This document shows positions 36,332-44,614 of a stretch of 64,000 nt of DNA, one piece after another (the stretch's first letter is position 1; each line of letters begins with the position of its first letter). This DNA comes from Devosia submarina. GTDB lineage: Bacteria; Pseudomonadota; Alphaproteobacteria; Rhizobiales; Devosiaceae. The translations under genes were made by a program, and so were the position numbers. The stretch lies in the NCBI RefSeq assembly GCF_003056345.1, contig NZ_PYWB01000003.1, positions 62,001-126,000 on the forward strand. Direction: 5' to 3'. Below the pieces are notes generated by a model. That model ran no database searches. It saw only the letters and a program-made list of their open reading frames with translations, and was not told the origin of the DNA.

Positions 36332-37464
36332 GCCGGCGCCGCGTTCTGGTTTTCACCGAAACCGCCCTTGCCCTGTCCGAGACCTTCATCGCCGCCCATT
36401 GCCGCCACCTGCAGCGCTACAATTACATTCTCGCTGCCCTCTCCAGCAGCGGGCATCACCACTCCGATATTCCGCGCCATCTACTATTCCCCCAAGGGTC
36501 CAGCCCCACCCAACGTCTCGCCTTTCGCCTCGGCCTCAGCCACCACATGGATAGGCTGATCGCGCAAGAGCGCCCCGATATCATCCATGCCCATTACCTC
36601 ACCAATGGCGCCTTCATGGTGCCCTATGCCGAGCGCCACAACATCCCCCTGATCGTCACCGTCCACGGCCACGACGCCACCCGTGCCCTACGCCCCCTTT
36701 CGGCCTACGACCAGGTTTATCGATTCTGGCACAAACGCTTGCGCCAAAAAGCTGCCACGGTGCTTCCGGTCTCGAACTTCCTGCGCGCGAAGCTGCTCGC
36801 CGACGGTTTTCCACCCGGGCGTACCCTCACCCACTATCTTGGCGTCAAACTGCCGGACCGCATCCCCGTTGATCCCGCCGCCAACCCGCCCCGCATCCTC
36901 TTCGTTGGCCGGCTCGTCGCCAAAAAGGGCATCGACCAGGTCCTGGAGGCCTTCAACGTCGTCCACGCCAGCAAACCAGACGCCGAACTGCACATCGTCG
37001 GCGATGGCCCGCTCCGCGACATGGTCATCAGCAAGACCCAGACCTCCCCAGCCATCATCTGGCACGGCGCCCAGCCACCCGAGCGTACACAAGAGATCAT
37101 GGCCAGCGCACGTCTTCTGACCCTGCCTAGCCGGCAGGCTAGAAATGGCGACGTCGAGGGCCTCGGCCTTGTTCTGCTCGAGGCACAAGCCCTTGGCATA
37201 CCAATCGTTACATCCAAGGACAGCGGAACCGCCGAAGCCCTGCTGGACGGCGAAACCGGCTTTGCCGTTGATCCCACCGGCAGCCAGGACCTCGCACAAG
37301 CCTTTCTCCGCCTCCTCCAATCCCCCGAACTCGCCCGTTCCATGGGCAAAAGCGCCACCCGCTTCGTCCGCGAGAACTTCGACATCACCGCACGCACGCA
37401 GATCCTCGAACAAATCTACGACAGCGTGCTTGAAAATCATTCCGGGCGAGAGGTGCAGGCATGA
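36328..37464 (+). CDS. Glycosyltransferase family 4 (colanic-acid WcaL-like)
   Basis: A 378-residue glycosyltransferase. SETFIAAHCRHLQ near the N-terminus and IHAHYLTNGAFMVPYAER with VTVHGHDATR are marks of the WcaL/AmsK branch of GT4. The donor domain has RILFVGRLVAKKGIDQVLEA, GDGPLRDMV and EGLGLVLLEAQALGIPIV with the two conserved Glu. The ATG overlaps the stop of the previous gene; the long in-frame extension upstream is a shadow inside that gene. Confidence 0.92.
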   Translation: MSRRRVLVFTETALALSETFIAAHCRHLQRYNYILAALSSSGHHHSDIPRHLLFPQGSSPTQRLAFRLGLSHHMDRLIAQERPDIIHAHYLTNGAFMVPYAERHNIPLIVTVHGHDATRALRPLSAYDQVYRFWHKRLRQKAATVLPVSNFLRAKLLADGFPPGRTLTHYLGVKLPDRIPVDPAANPPRILFVGRLVAKKGIDQVLEAFNVVHASKPDAELHIVGDGPLRDMVISKTQTSPAIIWHGAQPPERTQEIMASARLLTLPSRQARNGDVEGLGLVLLEAQALGIPIVTSKDSGTAEALLDGETGFAVDPTGSQDLAQAFLRLLQSPELARSMGKSATRFVRENFDITARTQILEQIYDSVLENHSGREVQA

Positions 37465-38699
37465 GCCAAGCCCTTCCCCTGCCCAATGCAAATGGTCGCC
37501 GCGTCGAGCAGGATGTCCTGCTTATTCTCGACTACGCTCTGCCCATTGTGCTCATGTTCAAGCTCAGCGGCGCCTGGCTGCACCAAAGCTTCACGCCCAG
37601 CGACACGGCGCCCGGGCTGGCGCTGGTCAATGCCTTGTTTCTGGCCTTCTGTCTTTACGGCACCCTGCGCCTATTGTTCACCCGCCCCACTGCGCTCCTG
37701 TCCAATCCGGCCTATGGCGCCTTTCTTCTTTTTGCAGCGGCAAGCCTCTGGTGGTCGGTTTCGCCCTCCAACAGCATGGGAATGCTGCGCACAGCTTTCC
37801 TGTTCTTCGGGGCTTGCCTCTTTATCCGCCACCGCTTTTCGCCCGCTTACATCACCCGGCTTTTGGTCACCGTGCTCGGCGTGTTGCTACTGCTTTCGGC
37901 CGCCGCTGCCCTTCTGACGCCGATCGGCGTCATGCCCGGCTTTGATGCCGGACGTTGGCGCGGCCTCTTCAATCACAAGAACACATTGGGCGAGAACGCC
38001 GCCGTCACGCTTATCGTCGCGCTGGGGCTTAGCCTCACAACCAAGGACCGGCTCTTGCCCATCCTTGCTGCACTCGTCTCCGCCATGTGCCTCCTCAAAT
38101 CTGGCTCGGCCACCGCCCTCGCCGCGGGAACCGCCGCGTGCCTCATTCTGCTTCTCGCCTGGCTCATCGTGCGCTTGCGCATTATCCCGCAACAGGGCCT
38201 CTGGCTCCTCCTTGGCACTCTTGCCGGCTTGGCTCTTGCCGGACTCGCCATCATGGCCCCTCTAGCCGCCACGCTTGGCCGCGACCTTACCTTCACCGGT
38301 CGCACCGAAATCTGGCACCAATTCCTCCACTTCGCCCACCAGCGCCCATGGAGCGGCTGGGGCTGGGCGACCATCTCCACGACCGACCACATGCTGCCGA
38401 TCATCCGGCAAACCCTTTCGCTACCCCATATCCAGACGCCCCACAGCGGCTACTTGTCCTTGCTGGTGGAGTTGGGCTATCCCGGCCTCCTCCTCTTTGT
38501 CGGCTGGCTCGCCCTCACTCTTGTGCGCGCCAGCCGAAGTGCCGTGATCGAGCGCAATGGCTATGGCATGATCCTTCTCGCCATCGCATGCGCCCTCGCC
38601 ATCCACAGCGCTTTTGAAAGCACATCGGGCGCCCTGCCATCCCTCTGGCTCCTGCTCCTTTTTGCGCTGGGCCCGCGCATCACCATCCGCTGGCGCTAG
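37461..38699 (+). CDS. O-antigen polymerase/ligase family protein (Wzy_C)
   Basis: A 412-residue protein with about ten to twelve helices. The periplasmic loop region FTGRTEIWHQFLHF, PWSGWGWA and TPHSGYLSLLVELGYPG is the Wzy_C signature shared by O-antigen ligases and polysaccharide polymerases. In a locus with Wzx and a Wzc-like protein a polymerase role is more likely. The 4-bp overlap at the start couples it to the GT4 gene. Its TAG shares the tetranucleotide CTAG with the stop of the convergent spike-base gene. Confidence 0.88.
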   Translation: MSQALPLPNANGRRVEQDVLLILDYALPIVLMFKLSGAWLHQSFTPSDTAPGLALVNALFLAFCLYGTLRLLFTRPTALLSNPAYGAFLLFAAASLWWSVSPSNSMGMLRTAFLFFGACLFIRHRFSPAYITRLLVTVLGVLLLLSAAAALLTPIGVMPGFDAGRWRGLFNHKNTLGENAAVTLIVALGLSLTTKDRLLPILAALVSAMCLLKSGSATALAAGTAACLILLLAWLIVRLRIIPQQGLWLLLGTLAGLALAGLAIMAPLAATLGRDLTFTGRTEIWHQFLHFAHQRPWSGWGWATISTTDHMLPIIRQTLSLPHIQTPHSGYLSLLVELGYPGLLLFVGWLALTLVRASRSAVIERNGYGMILLAIACALAIHSAFESTSGALPSLWLLLLFALGPRITIRWR

Positions 38700-38959
38700 A
38701 GCATGGCCACAAGGGCCGTAGCCGTCGTTCCCGTGCTCAAAACCTGCTGCGCCCGCACCGGCAGGATGGAACCGCCCACCAGGCCTTCAAACAAGACGAC
38801 ATTCCCTGATGCATCCACCAACCGCACGGCACCCGCCGTGCCGATATAGATGGCGCGCGAGACCTCGGGTAAAGGCACGCTGTCACTCGGTTCGATATTG
38901 CGGCAAAAGCTGGCTGGATCATCCAGCGATCCGGCATAGCCGGCAAAGGGGTCGGTCAT
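38696..38959 (-). CDS. Spike base protein, RCAP_rcc01079 family (GTA/phage head-spike base)
   Basis: An 87-residue protein starting MTDPFAGYAGSLDDPASF, with PSDSVPLPEVSRAIYIGTAG, LVDASGNVVLFEGLVGGSIL and ending VLSTGTTATALVAML. This order is characteristic of the small beta-rich proteins named after Rhodobacter capsulatus rcc01079 (GhsA), the base of the GTA head spike, whose partner binds capsule polysaccharide. AGGAGAC precedes the ATG. It is convergent with the polymerase gene, sharing CTAG as stop. No other GTA or phage structural gene is nearby. Assignment rests on recalled family pattern, not a search. Confidence 0.8.
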   Translation of the reverse strand: MTDPFAGYAGSLDDPASFCRNIEPSDSVPLPEVSRAIYIGTAGAVRLVDASGNVVLFEGLVGGSILPVRAQQVLSTGTTATALVAML

Positions 38960-39093
38960 AGGCTGTCTCCTGGGGTCAACGCAAGCAAGCTAACGCAAAC
39001 CATTCGGGCGGGGAGAAGCGGCACAGATGCGCTTTGCTTCTGGCCCAGCAAACAGCGCCATGATAGGCAGGCGCGATCATGTGGGAGACAAAC

Positions 39094-39870
39094 GTGTCCA
39101 GCCAAAGCACTGAACGCATTTGCTTCGTCACCAATGACACGCCCGAAGCCAACATCGCCGCACAGCGCTTCCGCGACCGCTACGGCCAGTGCGATGCGGA
39201 GGCGGCAGACGTGGTCGTTGCCCTTGGCGGCGACGGGCTCATGCTGCAAACCCTGCACAAAGCCATGCGCATCGGCATTCCCGTTTACGGCATGAACTTC
39301 GGATCGGTGGGTTTCATGATGAACCCCTTTTCCGAGGATGAACTGCTTGAGCGCCTCAACTCCGTCCAGCGCACCCGCATCTATCCCCTCTCCATGACGG
39401 CGACGGACATCACCGGTGTCACAAAGACCGCGCTCGCCCTCAACGAGGTCTCGCTGTTCCGCGCCACCTATCAGGCGGCCAAGCTGCAGATCGTGGTGGA
39501 TGGCGAAACGCGCCTGGAGGAGCTGATCTGCGACGGCGCGCTTCTCTCTACGCCTGCCGGCTCAACCGCCTATAACCTGTCCGCCCACGGGCCCATCCTG
39601 CCCATCGAAGCCGAACTTCTGGCGCTCACCCCGATATCCCCATTCCGCCCCCGCCGCTGGCGCGGCGCAATCCTCTCCAACCGCGCCGTGGTCAAGTTCA
39701 TCACGCGCGAGGCGAGCAAACGCCCCGTCAGCGCGGTCGCCGACAATGTAGAATTCACCAATGTGCTGGAAGTCACCGTGCGCGAGGACCGCACGCGCGG
39801 CGTCACACTCCTGTTCGATCCCGGCACGAGCCTTGAGGAACGTGTCCTGAGTGAACAGTTTCGCTTCTAG
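39094..39870 (+). CDS. nadK: NAD kinase
   Basis: A 258-residue enzyme that phosphorylates NAD to NADP. The GGDG motif is at 45-48, followed by NEVSLFR and TPAGSTAYN, all conserved in NAD kinases. The GTG at 39094 has GGGAG six bases upstream and gives the family N-terminus TERICFVTNDTPEA; an in-frame ATG at 39079 would place the start inside the ribosome site. Its stop shares CTAG with the convergent DUF2336 gene. Confidence 0.95.
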   Translation: MSSQSTERICFVTNDTPEANIAAQRFRDRYGQCDAEAADVVVALGGDGLMLQTLHKAMRIGIPVYGMNFGSVGFMMNPFSEDELLERLNSVQRTRIYPLSMTATDITGVTKTALALNEVSLFRATYQAAKLQIVVDGETRLEELICDGALLSTPAGSTAYNLSAHGPILPIEAELLALTPISPFRPRRWRGAILSNRAVVKFITREASKRPVSAVADNVEFTNVLEVTVREDRTRGVTLLFDPGTSLEERVLSEQFRF

Positions 39871-41069
39871 GCCGCCGTCAGCGCCAGCTGCGGCTCGCTT
39901 TGGGGCAACACCATCACGCGCGGCGCCTCCCCGGCAAATGCCGCCATCACGCCACGCGCGGCCTTGCGCGCGAGAATGATGTTCTGCTCGCTGAGGTAAG
40001 CGAAAGCCTCTTCCAGCTCGGGCGGAATGACGCCCTCATGCTCGGCGATCAGTTCCTCGGTCAGCGCCGTCACCACATAGTGCCGCGCCCCCGCATCGTC
40101 GGCCAGGTCCGTCGAGCGCGCCAGCATCACCATGCGCGTCAACAGCTCCCGCACGCCCTTGCTGACCCCACACCGTCCGAGCAGCGCGGCCAGCGCGGCC
40201 GGGCTCCCGCTTTCGAGCAGGGTGAACACCTTGGAACGCGGCGCCTGCGCCAGCTCCGCCACGCAATCGGCAAAAAACATCACATGCCCCGTAACAATGG
40301 CATGCAGCAGCACCCGCGTATTGAGCCGCTCGCCGATTACGAGGTCAGACACAAAGCTGGGCTCCGTGCGAATGGCGGCCCGTTCCCCGATCGCTGCCAG
40401 CGCTGTGTCCGAACTGTCGCGCAGGAGCCGTCCCAGCCGCTCCGCCGACAGCGAGCCCTTCACCATCCGGCATTCCCGCAAGGCCGCCGTCACCTTGCCC
40501 AAGAGATCGAGCCGCGCTGAAGCGGGCAAATCCCGCCGCGCCAGCAGCGCCCCACGCGCGCTCGCATCATCCCCCAGTTCGCTGCAGAGCCGCGCCAGCA
40601 GATCCTGCTCCAGCGCCACATCCTGCCGCCGCAACAGCCGCAGCGTCAGTGCCACATCACCCCGCCCGATCAGCGCCGCAGCTAACCGCGCGCTCAGCGC
40701 CTGCCGCTGCCCAATCGCCTGAAGGATGGCAGGATCACTGGAAGTCCGCGCCAACCCAACAAGGTCCGCATCCAGCAAAACCGGTGAATATTGCAGCACA
40801 GCCCGCGCGATCACCGGACTGTCCTGGATCAAGGCGAGAATGATCGGTCGCGGCGCCACGGGCGAATGCAACAGCCCGTAGGCCAGCGCCGCGCGCACCT
40901 TCACCGAAGGATCATCCAGAAAGCCGATCAGCGCCGCATAAAGCGCTGCCTGTTCGTCTGCCGGTCCATGGTGGGAAAGATAGGCCTGGGCACAGAAATG
41001 CGCAGCGCTCCCGCGCTCTTCGCTGTCTGGCGACTGCGACAGCCGCACAAACTCCCCATAGGCAACCAT
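39867..41069 (-). CDS. DUF2336 protein with HEAT-like repeats
   Basis: A 400-residue, helix-rich, soluble protein of the alphaproteobacterial DUF2336 family. The sequence is a series of short paired helices (AALIGFLDDPSVKVRAALAYGLL, ALIQDSPVIARAVLQYSP, ALIGRGDVALTLRLL) as in HEAT repeats, suited to protein-protein contact. GGAGAG precedes the ATG. In Caulobacter-type bacteria some relatives take part in cell-cycle or surface signalling, but no role can be assigned here. Lone gene, convergent with nadK. Confidence 0.88.
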   Translation of the reverse strand: MVAYGEFVRLSQSPDSEERGSAAHFCAQAYLSHHGPADEQAALYAALIGFLDDPSVKVRAALAYGLLHSPVAPRPIILALIQDSPVIARAVLQYSPVLLDADLVGLARTSSDPAILQAIGQRQALSARLAAALIGRGDVALTLRLLRRQDVALEQDLLARLCSELGDDASARGALLARRDLPASARLDLLGKVTAALRECRMVKGSLSAERLGRLLRDSSDTALAAIGERAAIRTEPSFVSDLVIGERLNTRVLLHAIVTGHVMFFADCVAELAQAPRSKVFTLLESGSPAALAALLGRCGVSKGVRELLTRMVMLARSTDLADDAGARHYVVTALTEELIAEHEGVIPPELEEAFAYLSEQNIILARKAARGVMAAFAGEAPRVMVLPQSEPQLALTAA

Positions 41070-41145
41070 GACGCTCTCCGCTTCTCGCGGAAAACAGTTT
41101 TAACCAGCAAGGCTTAAGGAAATGTTCACCATAAAATGGCGCGCA

Positions 41146-41316
41146 TCAGAAATGCGCCAGAACCATCATGAATATCTGAAACAGCACCGCGCCCAACGCT
41201 GCAAAGATCATCCAGGCCGCAAGCGCCGCCCCGATCACCACCCAGCCGCGGGGCACGCCGGCAAATGCACGCGCACCGGAGCGAGCACCGGCATGGGCGA
41301 CATCAGCGATCTTCAT
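41146..41316 (-). CDS. Small membrane protein (56 residues)
   Basis: An ATG at 41316 with a GGGAGG ribosome site opens 56 codons. The peptide has an amphipathic N-terminus (MKIADVAHAGARSGARAF) and one hydrophobic helix from residue 25 to 54 (VVIGAALAAWMIFAALGAVLF then QIFMMVL). The strong ribosome site and leader-free membrane helix favour a real gene. It stands alone between the transglycosylase and DUF2336 genes on the same strand. Function unknown. Confidence 0.7.
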   Translation of the reverse strand: MKIADVAHAGARSGARAFAGVPRGWVVIGAALAAWMIFAALGAVLFQIFMMVLAHF

Positions 41317-41400
41317 GGGCATCCTCCCGCTTTGGTGCCATTGAAGCTCAAACGTCTTAAGGGACTTTTATATCCATCCCCTCGGTTTTATCTCTCGCAG

Positions 41401-42198
41401 CTAACGCGCATAAAGCTGGGTAAAAAACGCACCACTCCCATCGGCAGGCGCGTCGAGTTCCACCTCGGCTTCATTCTTGAACAGGCCGGTGAACGACATA
41501 TTGGCCGGCGAAAAGCGCGAAGGCACCACCGGCGCCGCCTCGGGCGCGCCCGTTCCCGCCAATTGCTGCGCCGTGAAACTGGCATTGCTATCCCCCTCGT
41601 GCTTGGCCACAAGGACGCGATAGACCTCGCGGATGGTACGCGGCTGCCCATTGGCGTAAAAGATCGCCCGATTGGAATCGGCCTGCCGCGGAAAAAGCTC
41701 GGCCGCAATCTGGTCCGGGTTCTGCAGCCCGGCATTAAACATCCGCTCCGCCCCCTGCGCCCCAAGGAAATGGGCGATGTAAAGCTCTCCCGCGCTGGGC
41801 ATCCGCCCGAATTTTTGCCGCAGGTAGTCCCCATTGGTCTTGGTGAACGCCGCCGCCAGATCCGCCGCCATGTGCGGATCTTCCCGAAGCTTGAGGATCT
41901 CGGCCTTGCGTGCCGGATCGGCGACCACATAATCCCCTCCCCGCGTGCGCTCCACATGGGCGGCAATGTCGCCATAGCCGAGCCGCGGCCCCTGTTCCTT
42001 GAGCACCTGCAGCCAGGTACTTTCCAAAAACTGAAACAGCCCCACGGCCGACGATGTCTGCGCCTTGGCCTGCGGGTTGAGACTGCTCTCGCGGACCGCC
42101 GTTTGCAGCAGATAGTCGAAGTCCACGCCATTGCGTTCGCCGGCAGCATTCAGCACCGTCGCCAGACTTCTCGGTACGGAAACAGGCTGCACGCCCAT
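41401..42198 (-). CDS. Lytic transglycosylase-like protein (SLT fold)
   Basis: A 265-residue protein. The SLT domain is at about 20-190: LLQTAVRESSLNPQAKAQT with the catalytic Glu in RESS, followed by SAVGLFQFLESTWL (the GLFQ/GLMQ motif) and SAGELYIAHFLG. No signal peptide is evident, so export may need another route, or the start is misjudged; a TTG at 42210 is the only earlier start. Two perfect CtrA boxes lie 51-86 bp upstream, so the gene is probably cell-cycle controlled. Related transglycosylases without leaders cut peptidoglycan during flagellum or secretion-system assembly. Confidence 0.87.
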   Translation of the reverse strand: MGVQPVSVPRSLATVLNAAGERNGVDFDYLLQTAVRESSLNPQAKAQTSSAVGLFQFLESTWLQVLKEQGPRLGYGDIAAHVERTRGGDYVVADPARKAEILKLREDPHMAADLAAAFTKTNGDYLRQKFGRMPSAGELYIAHFLGAQGAERMFNAGLQNPDQIAAELFPRQADSNRAIFYANGQPRTIREVYRVLVAKHEGDSNASFTAQQLAGTGAPEAAPVVPSRFSPANMSFTGLFKNEAEVELDAPADGSGAFFTQLYAR

Positions 42199-42248
42199 GC
42201 GCAGGATCAAACCAGGGGAATCGACCCCGCCATCATCGGCCCGTTTGG

Positions 42249-42284
42249 TTAACCCGTCGTTAACCCCGCTTAATCCCCTGTTAA
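42249..42284. promoter_or_regulatory. Tandem CtrA binding boxes
   Basis: Two perfect TTAA-N7-TTAA sites lie at 42249-42263 (TTAACCCGTCGTTAA) and 42270-42284 (TTAATCCCCTGTTAA), six bases apart. The second covers the stop codon of the nitroreductase gene. They are at the right distance to control the transglycosylase gene that starts at 42198 on the minus strand. Confidence 0.75.
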
Positions 42285-42862
42285 GCCTCGCTCCAGCGCG
42301 TCACCACCGCGTCGAGCTCTGGCCGCGGCCTATCCTCCATCACCGTGGTCGGCGTGCCAACGTGAACAAAGCCCACGAACCGCTCACCCTCGCGCGCGCC
42401 CAGCATGCGGGCGGCCTCATCGTCGAACGTAAACCAGCGCGTTACCCACGATGCCGCAAAGCCGAGCGCATGAGCGCCATGAACCAGATTGAACGCCACA
42501 TTGCCCGCCGACAGGAGCTGCTCGAATTGGGGCACCTTGGGATGATCCTGCGGCGAAGACAGAACGCCGATGGTCAACGGCGCCGGCAAGAAGCGATTGC
42601 GCTCGGCCTCAAGGCTGGCCTCGTCCAATCCGGGCGTGCGCTCCGCCCCGATCTCGGCTAGCCTTTCCCCCGCCTTGCGCCGATTATCGCCATCGATGAT
42701 CACCAGCCGCCATGGCATGAGCTTGCCATGGTCAGGCACGCGCGTCCCGATCCGCAGCAACAGCTCGAGCTCCTGCCCGTTGGGACCGGGCTCCTGGAGA
42801 AACCCGATGCCCACCGATCGGCGGGACAAAAAATGTTCGATCACTTGCGTATTGGCCGGCAT
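42281..42862 (-). CDS. Nitroreductase family protein (YdjA-like)
   Basis: A 193-residue flavoprotein. FLSRRSVGIGFLQEPGPNG, RVPDHGKLMPWRLVII and NLVHGAHALGFAASWVTRW follow the layout of single-domain YdjA/TdsD-type nitroreductases that bind FMN at the dimer interface. Length fits the family. Physiological substrate unknown. It is read toward the tandem CtrA boxes, and its stop lies inside the second one. Confidence 0.9.
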   Translation of the reverse strand: MPANTQVIEHFLSRRSVGIGFLQEPGPNGQELELLLRIGTRVPDHGKLMPWRLVIIDGDNRRKAGERLAEIGAERTPGLDEASLEAERNRFLPAPLTIGVLSSPQDHPKVPQFEQLLSAGNVAFNLVHGAHALGFAASWVTRWFTFDDEAARMLGAREGERFVGFVHVGTPTTVMEDRPRPELDAVVTRWSEA

Positions 42863-43010
42863 TTAAAGCCCCCTCAGATTTGGCGCACCCACAAAATTGC
42901 TTGTGAGGCACTTTGCACTGTTTTCAACTTGGCTGCTCTGTGACACAGCTTTTCCCCATTCGCCACCTACCAACACCATGCTGAACAAGCCAGATCGGGC
43001 AGGAGACCAG

Positions 43011-44006
43011 ATGCGCATGCGGCAAATCCTTTTTCTGGTGCTTGCCCTTGCCCTCCTCGCGCCGCTGACCCCCGCCTATATCGCAGCGCCCGCCTTCGCC
43101 CAGGAGGCGGAGGACGAGATGCCGCCCATCCCGCGCCCCCGGCCCCGGCCCCAGCCCCAGCGGGACGAGCAACCGGCCGCCCCCTCGCGCAACCCTGACG
43201 CGGGCCCAACGCCTGCTGCAGAAGCCATCAATTCCGCCACCTCAGTGCCGCAGCCTGTCCAGCTCTCCGCCCGCATTACCCAGGACGGCGCCCAGATACC
43301 CGATGGCCTGGTCTGGCGCATTTTCGACACCACCCCCGACGCTTCGGGGGAACTGGCCCTTGTCGCCAAGTCTGAAGGCGGGCCCGCCAATCTGCAGCTG
43401 CCGCCCGGCGAATATGTGGTCCACGTCGCCTATGGCCGCGCCCAGACAAGCGAAACCATGGCCATCGCTCCGGGCGATAACCAGAAGAACTTCATTATCG
43501 AAGCCGGCGCCCTGCGCCTCAACTCAGCCGTTACGGGCGATGTCGCCATTCCGCCTGGGCTGCTCACCTTCGACATTTTCACCGGCGCCGACGAGTCGAG
43601 CCGCATCCCCATCGCCGAGGGTCTGCAAGCTAACGAGATCGTGACCCTGAACGCGGGCACCTACCACATCGTTTCTCATTTCGGCACCATCAATGCCGTG
43701 GTGCGTGCCAACCTCCGTGTCGAGCCTGGCCAGCTGACCGACGCAACGCTTTACCACCACGCGGCCCAGGTCTCCTTCAAGCTGGTCTCCGAAGCCGGCG
43801 GCGAGGCCATTGCCGACGTCGAATGGACGGTCAAGACGTCCGACGGCGACACCATCTTCACCGATCTCGGCGCCTTCCCCAGCACGGTCCTTGCCGAAGG
43901 CGACTACCTCGTCCTCGCCAAGCAGGGCGAGCAGGTCTTCAACCGCGAATTCCAGATCCAACCCGGCGCCGCCACCGAAGTCGAAGTCCTAACCGCCGCT
44001 TTCTGA
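43011..44006 (+). CDS. Secreted protein with proline-rich linker, unknown function
   Basis: A 331-residue exported protein. AGGAG lies six bases before the ATG at 43011. The signal peptide is RQILFLVLALALLAPLTPAY to about AFAQ. Next is a Pro/Arg linker (PIPRPRPRPQPQRDEQP), then three beta-rich repeats of about 75-85 residues, each with a LxPGxYxV-like strand: LQLPPGEYVVHVAYG, VTLNAGTYHIVSHFG and VLAEGDYLVLAKQG. The repeats look like small Ig-like or carboxypeptidase-regulatory-like domains. I do not know a function; an envelope or matrix role is a guess. Confidence 0.82.
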   Translation: MRMRQILFLVLALALLAPLTPAYIAAPAFAQEAEDEMPPIPRPRPRPQPQRDEQPAAPSRNPDAGPTPAAEAINSATSVPQPVQLSARITQDGAQIPDGLVWRIFDTTPDASGELALVAKSEGGPANLQLPPGEYVVHVAYGRAQTSETMAIAPGDNQKNFIIEAGALRLNSAVTGDVAIPPGLLTFDIFTGADESSRIPIAEGLQANEIVTLNAGTYHIVSHFGTINAVVRANLRVEPGQLTDATLYHHAAQVSFKLVSEAGGEAIADVEWTVKTSDGDTIFTDLGAFPSTVLAEGDYLVLAKQGEQVFNREFQIQPGAATEVEVLTAAF

Positions 44007-44031
44007 CCCTCCTGCGCCTCCGATCAAAGTA

Positions 44032-44064
44032 GCCCTCATGGCAGGCCCGTCGAGCCATGAGGGC
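44032..44064. repeat. REP palindrome, copy A
   Basis: Arms GCCCTCATGGC and GCCATGAGGGC are a perfect 11-bp match around an 11-base centre. A second small palindrome (CCCCC..TTGA..CAGGGG) follows at about 44066-44089. It lies 26 bp after the stop of the secreted protein gene and may also work as a terminator. Confidence 0.85.
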
Positions 44065-44143
44065 TTGCCCCCCAACTTGACCCCAGGGGTGCAGTACGAG
44101 GCTTGACCCAGACCGCGAGCGCCCTCAAGCTGCCCCGGCTCAA

Positions 44144-44184
44144 CAGTAGCCCTCATGGTGAGCCTGTCGAACCACGAGGGCGTG
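44144..44184. repeat. REP palindrome, copy B (left inverted repeat)
   Basis: A 41-bp segment, core GCCCTCATGG...CCACGAGGGC, whose exact reverse complement occurs at 44497-44537. Internal arms are nearly palindromic. It ends 15 bp before the GIY-YIG start. Confidence 0.93.
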
Positions 44185-44199
44185 CCCCACAGCAGCACA

Positions 44200-44493
44200 A
44201 TGCTCTTCACCATCTACATCCTGCGCTGCAGCGACGGCTCCTACTACACCGGCCTCACGCGCATGGAGGCCGAACAGCGCCTATGGCAGCACAATGAAGG
44301 CATCGTGGACAGCTACACCTACTCTCGACGCCCGGTCGAACTCGTGTTCACTGAAACAACCGACAGCTCCAGTGCCGCGGTCGCCCGCGAACGGCAAATC
44401 AAGGGCTGGAGCCGGGAGAAAAAAGAAGCTTTGATCGCCGGCGACTGGGAGCGCCTCGCCGCCTTGTCCAAGAACCGCCAGCACGACCCCTAA
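44200..44493 (+). CDS. GIY-YIG nuclease domain protein (UPF0213-like)
   Basis: A 97-residue single-domain protein. IYILRCSDGSYYTG corresponds to the GIY...YIG core, followed by a conserved Arg/His region (RLWQHNEGIVDSYTYSRRPVEL, trimmed to core residues R, H, Y) and the Glu of the catalytic site in VARERQIKGW. The family is related to UvrC and homing-endonuclease nucleases and is common in Rhizobiales. No good ribosome site precedes the ATG. The gene fills the space between two perfect 41-bp inverted REP copies, which suggests movement as a unit or REP processing. Confidence 0.88.
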   Translation: MLFTIYILRCSDGSYYTGLTRMEAEQRLWQHNEGIVDSYTYSRRPVELVFTETTDSSSAAVARERQIKGWSREKKEALIAGDWERLAALSKNRQHDP

Positions 44494-44496
44494 TGC

Positions 44497-44537
44497 CACG
44501 CCCTCGTGGTTCGACAGGCTCACCATGAGGGCTACTG
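44497..44537. repeat. REP palindrome, copy C (right inverted repeat)
   Basis: Exact 41-bp reverse complement of 44144-44184. It begins three bases after the GIY-YIG stop codon. Confidence 0.93.
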
Positions 44538-44614
44538 AAGGTCCGCACACCTGGAGAATTTCATAGGCGCTGGACTAACCACCAGAACTATCAACAATCG
44601 CCACATCCTCAACA

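Noticed and set aside
33609..38959. A complete prophage or GTA cluster
   Set aside because: No capsid, portal, terminase, tail or integrase gene is present; only spike-type genes are seen.
41090..41120. TTAA pair upstream of the DUF2336 gene
   Set aside because: The spacing is ten bases, not seven.
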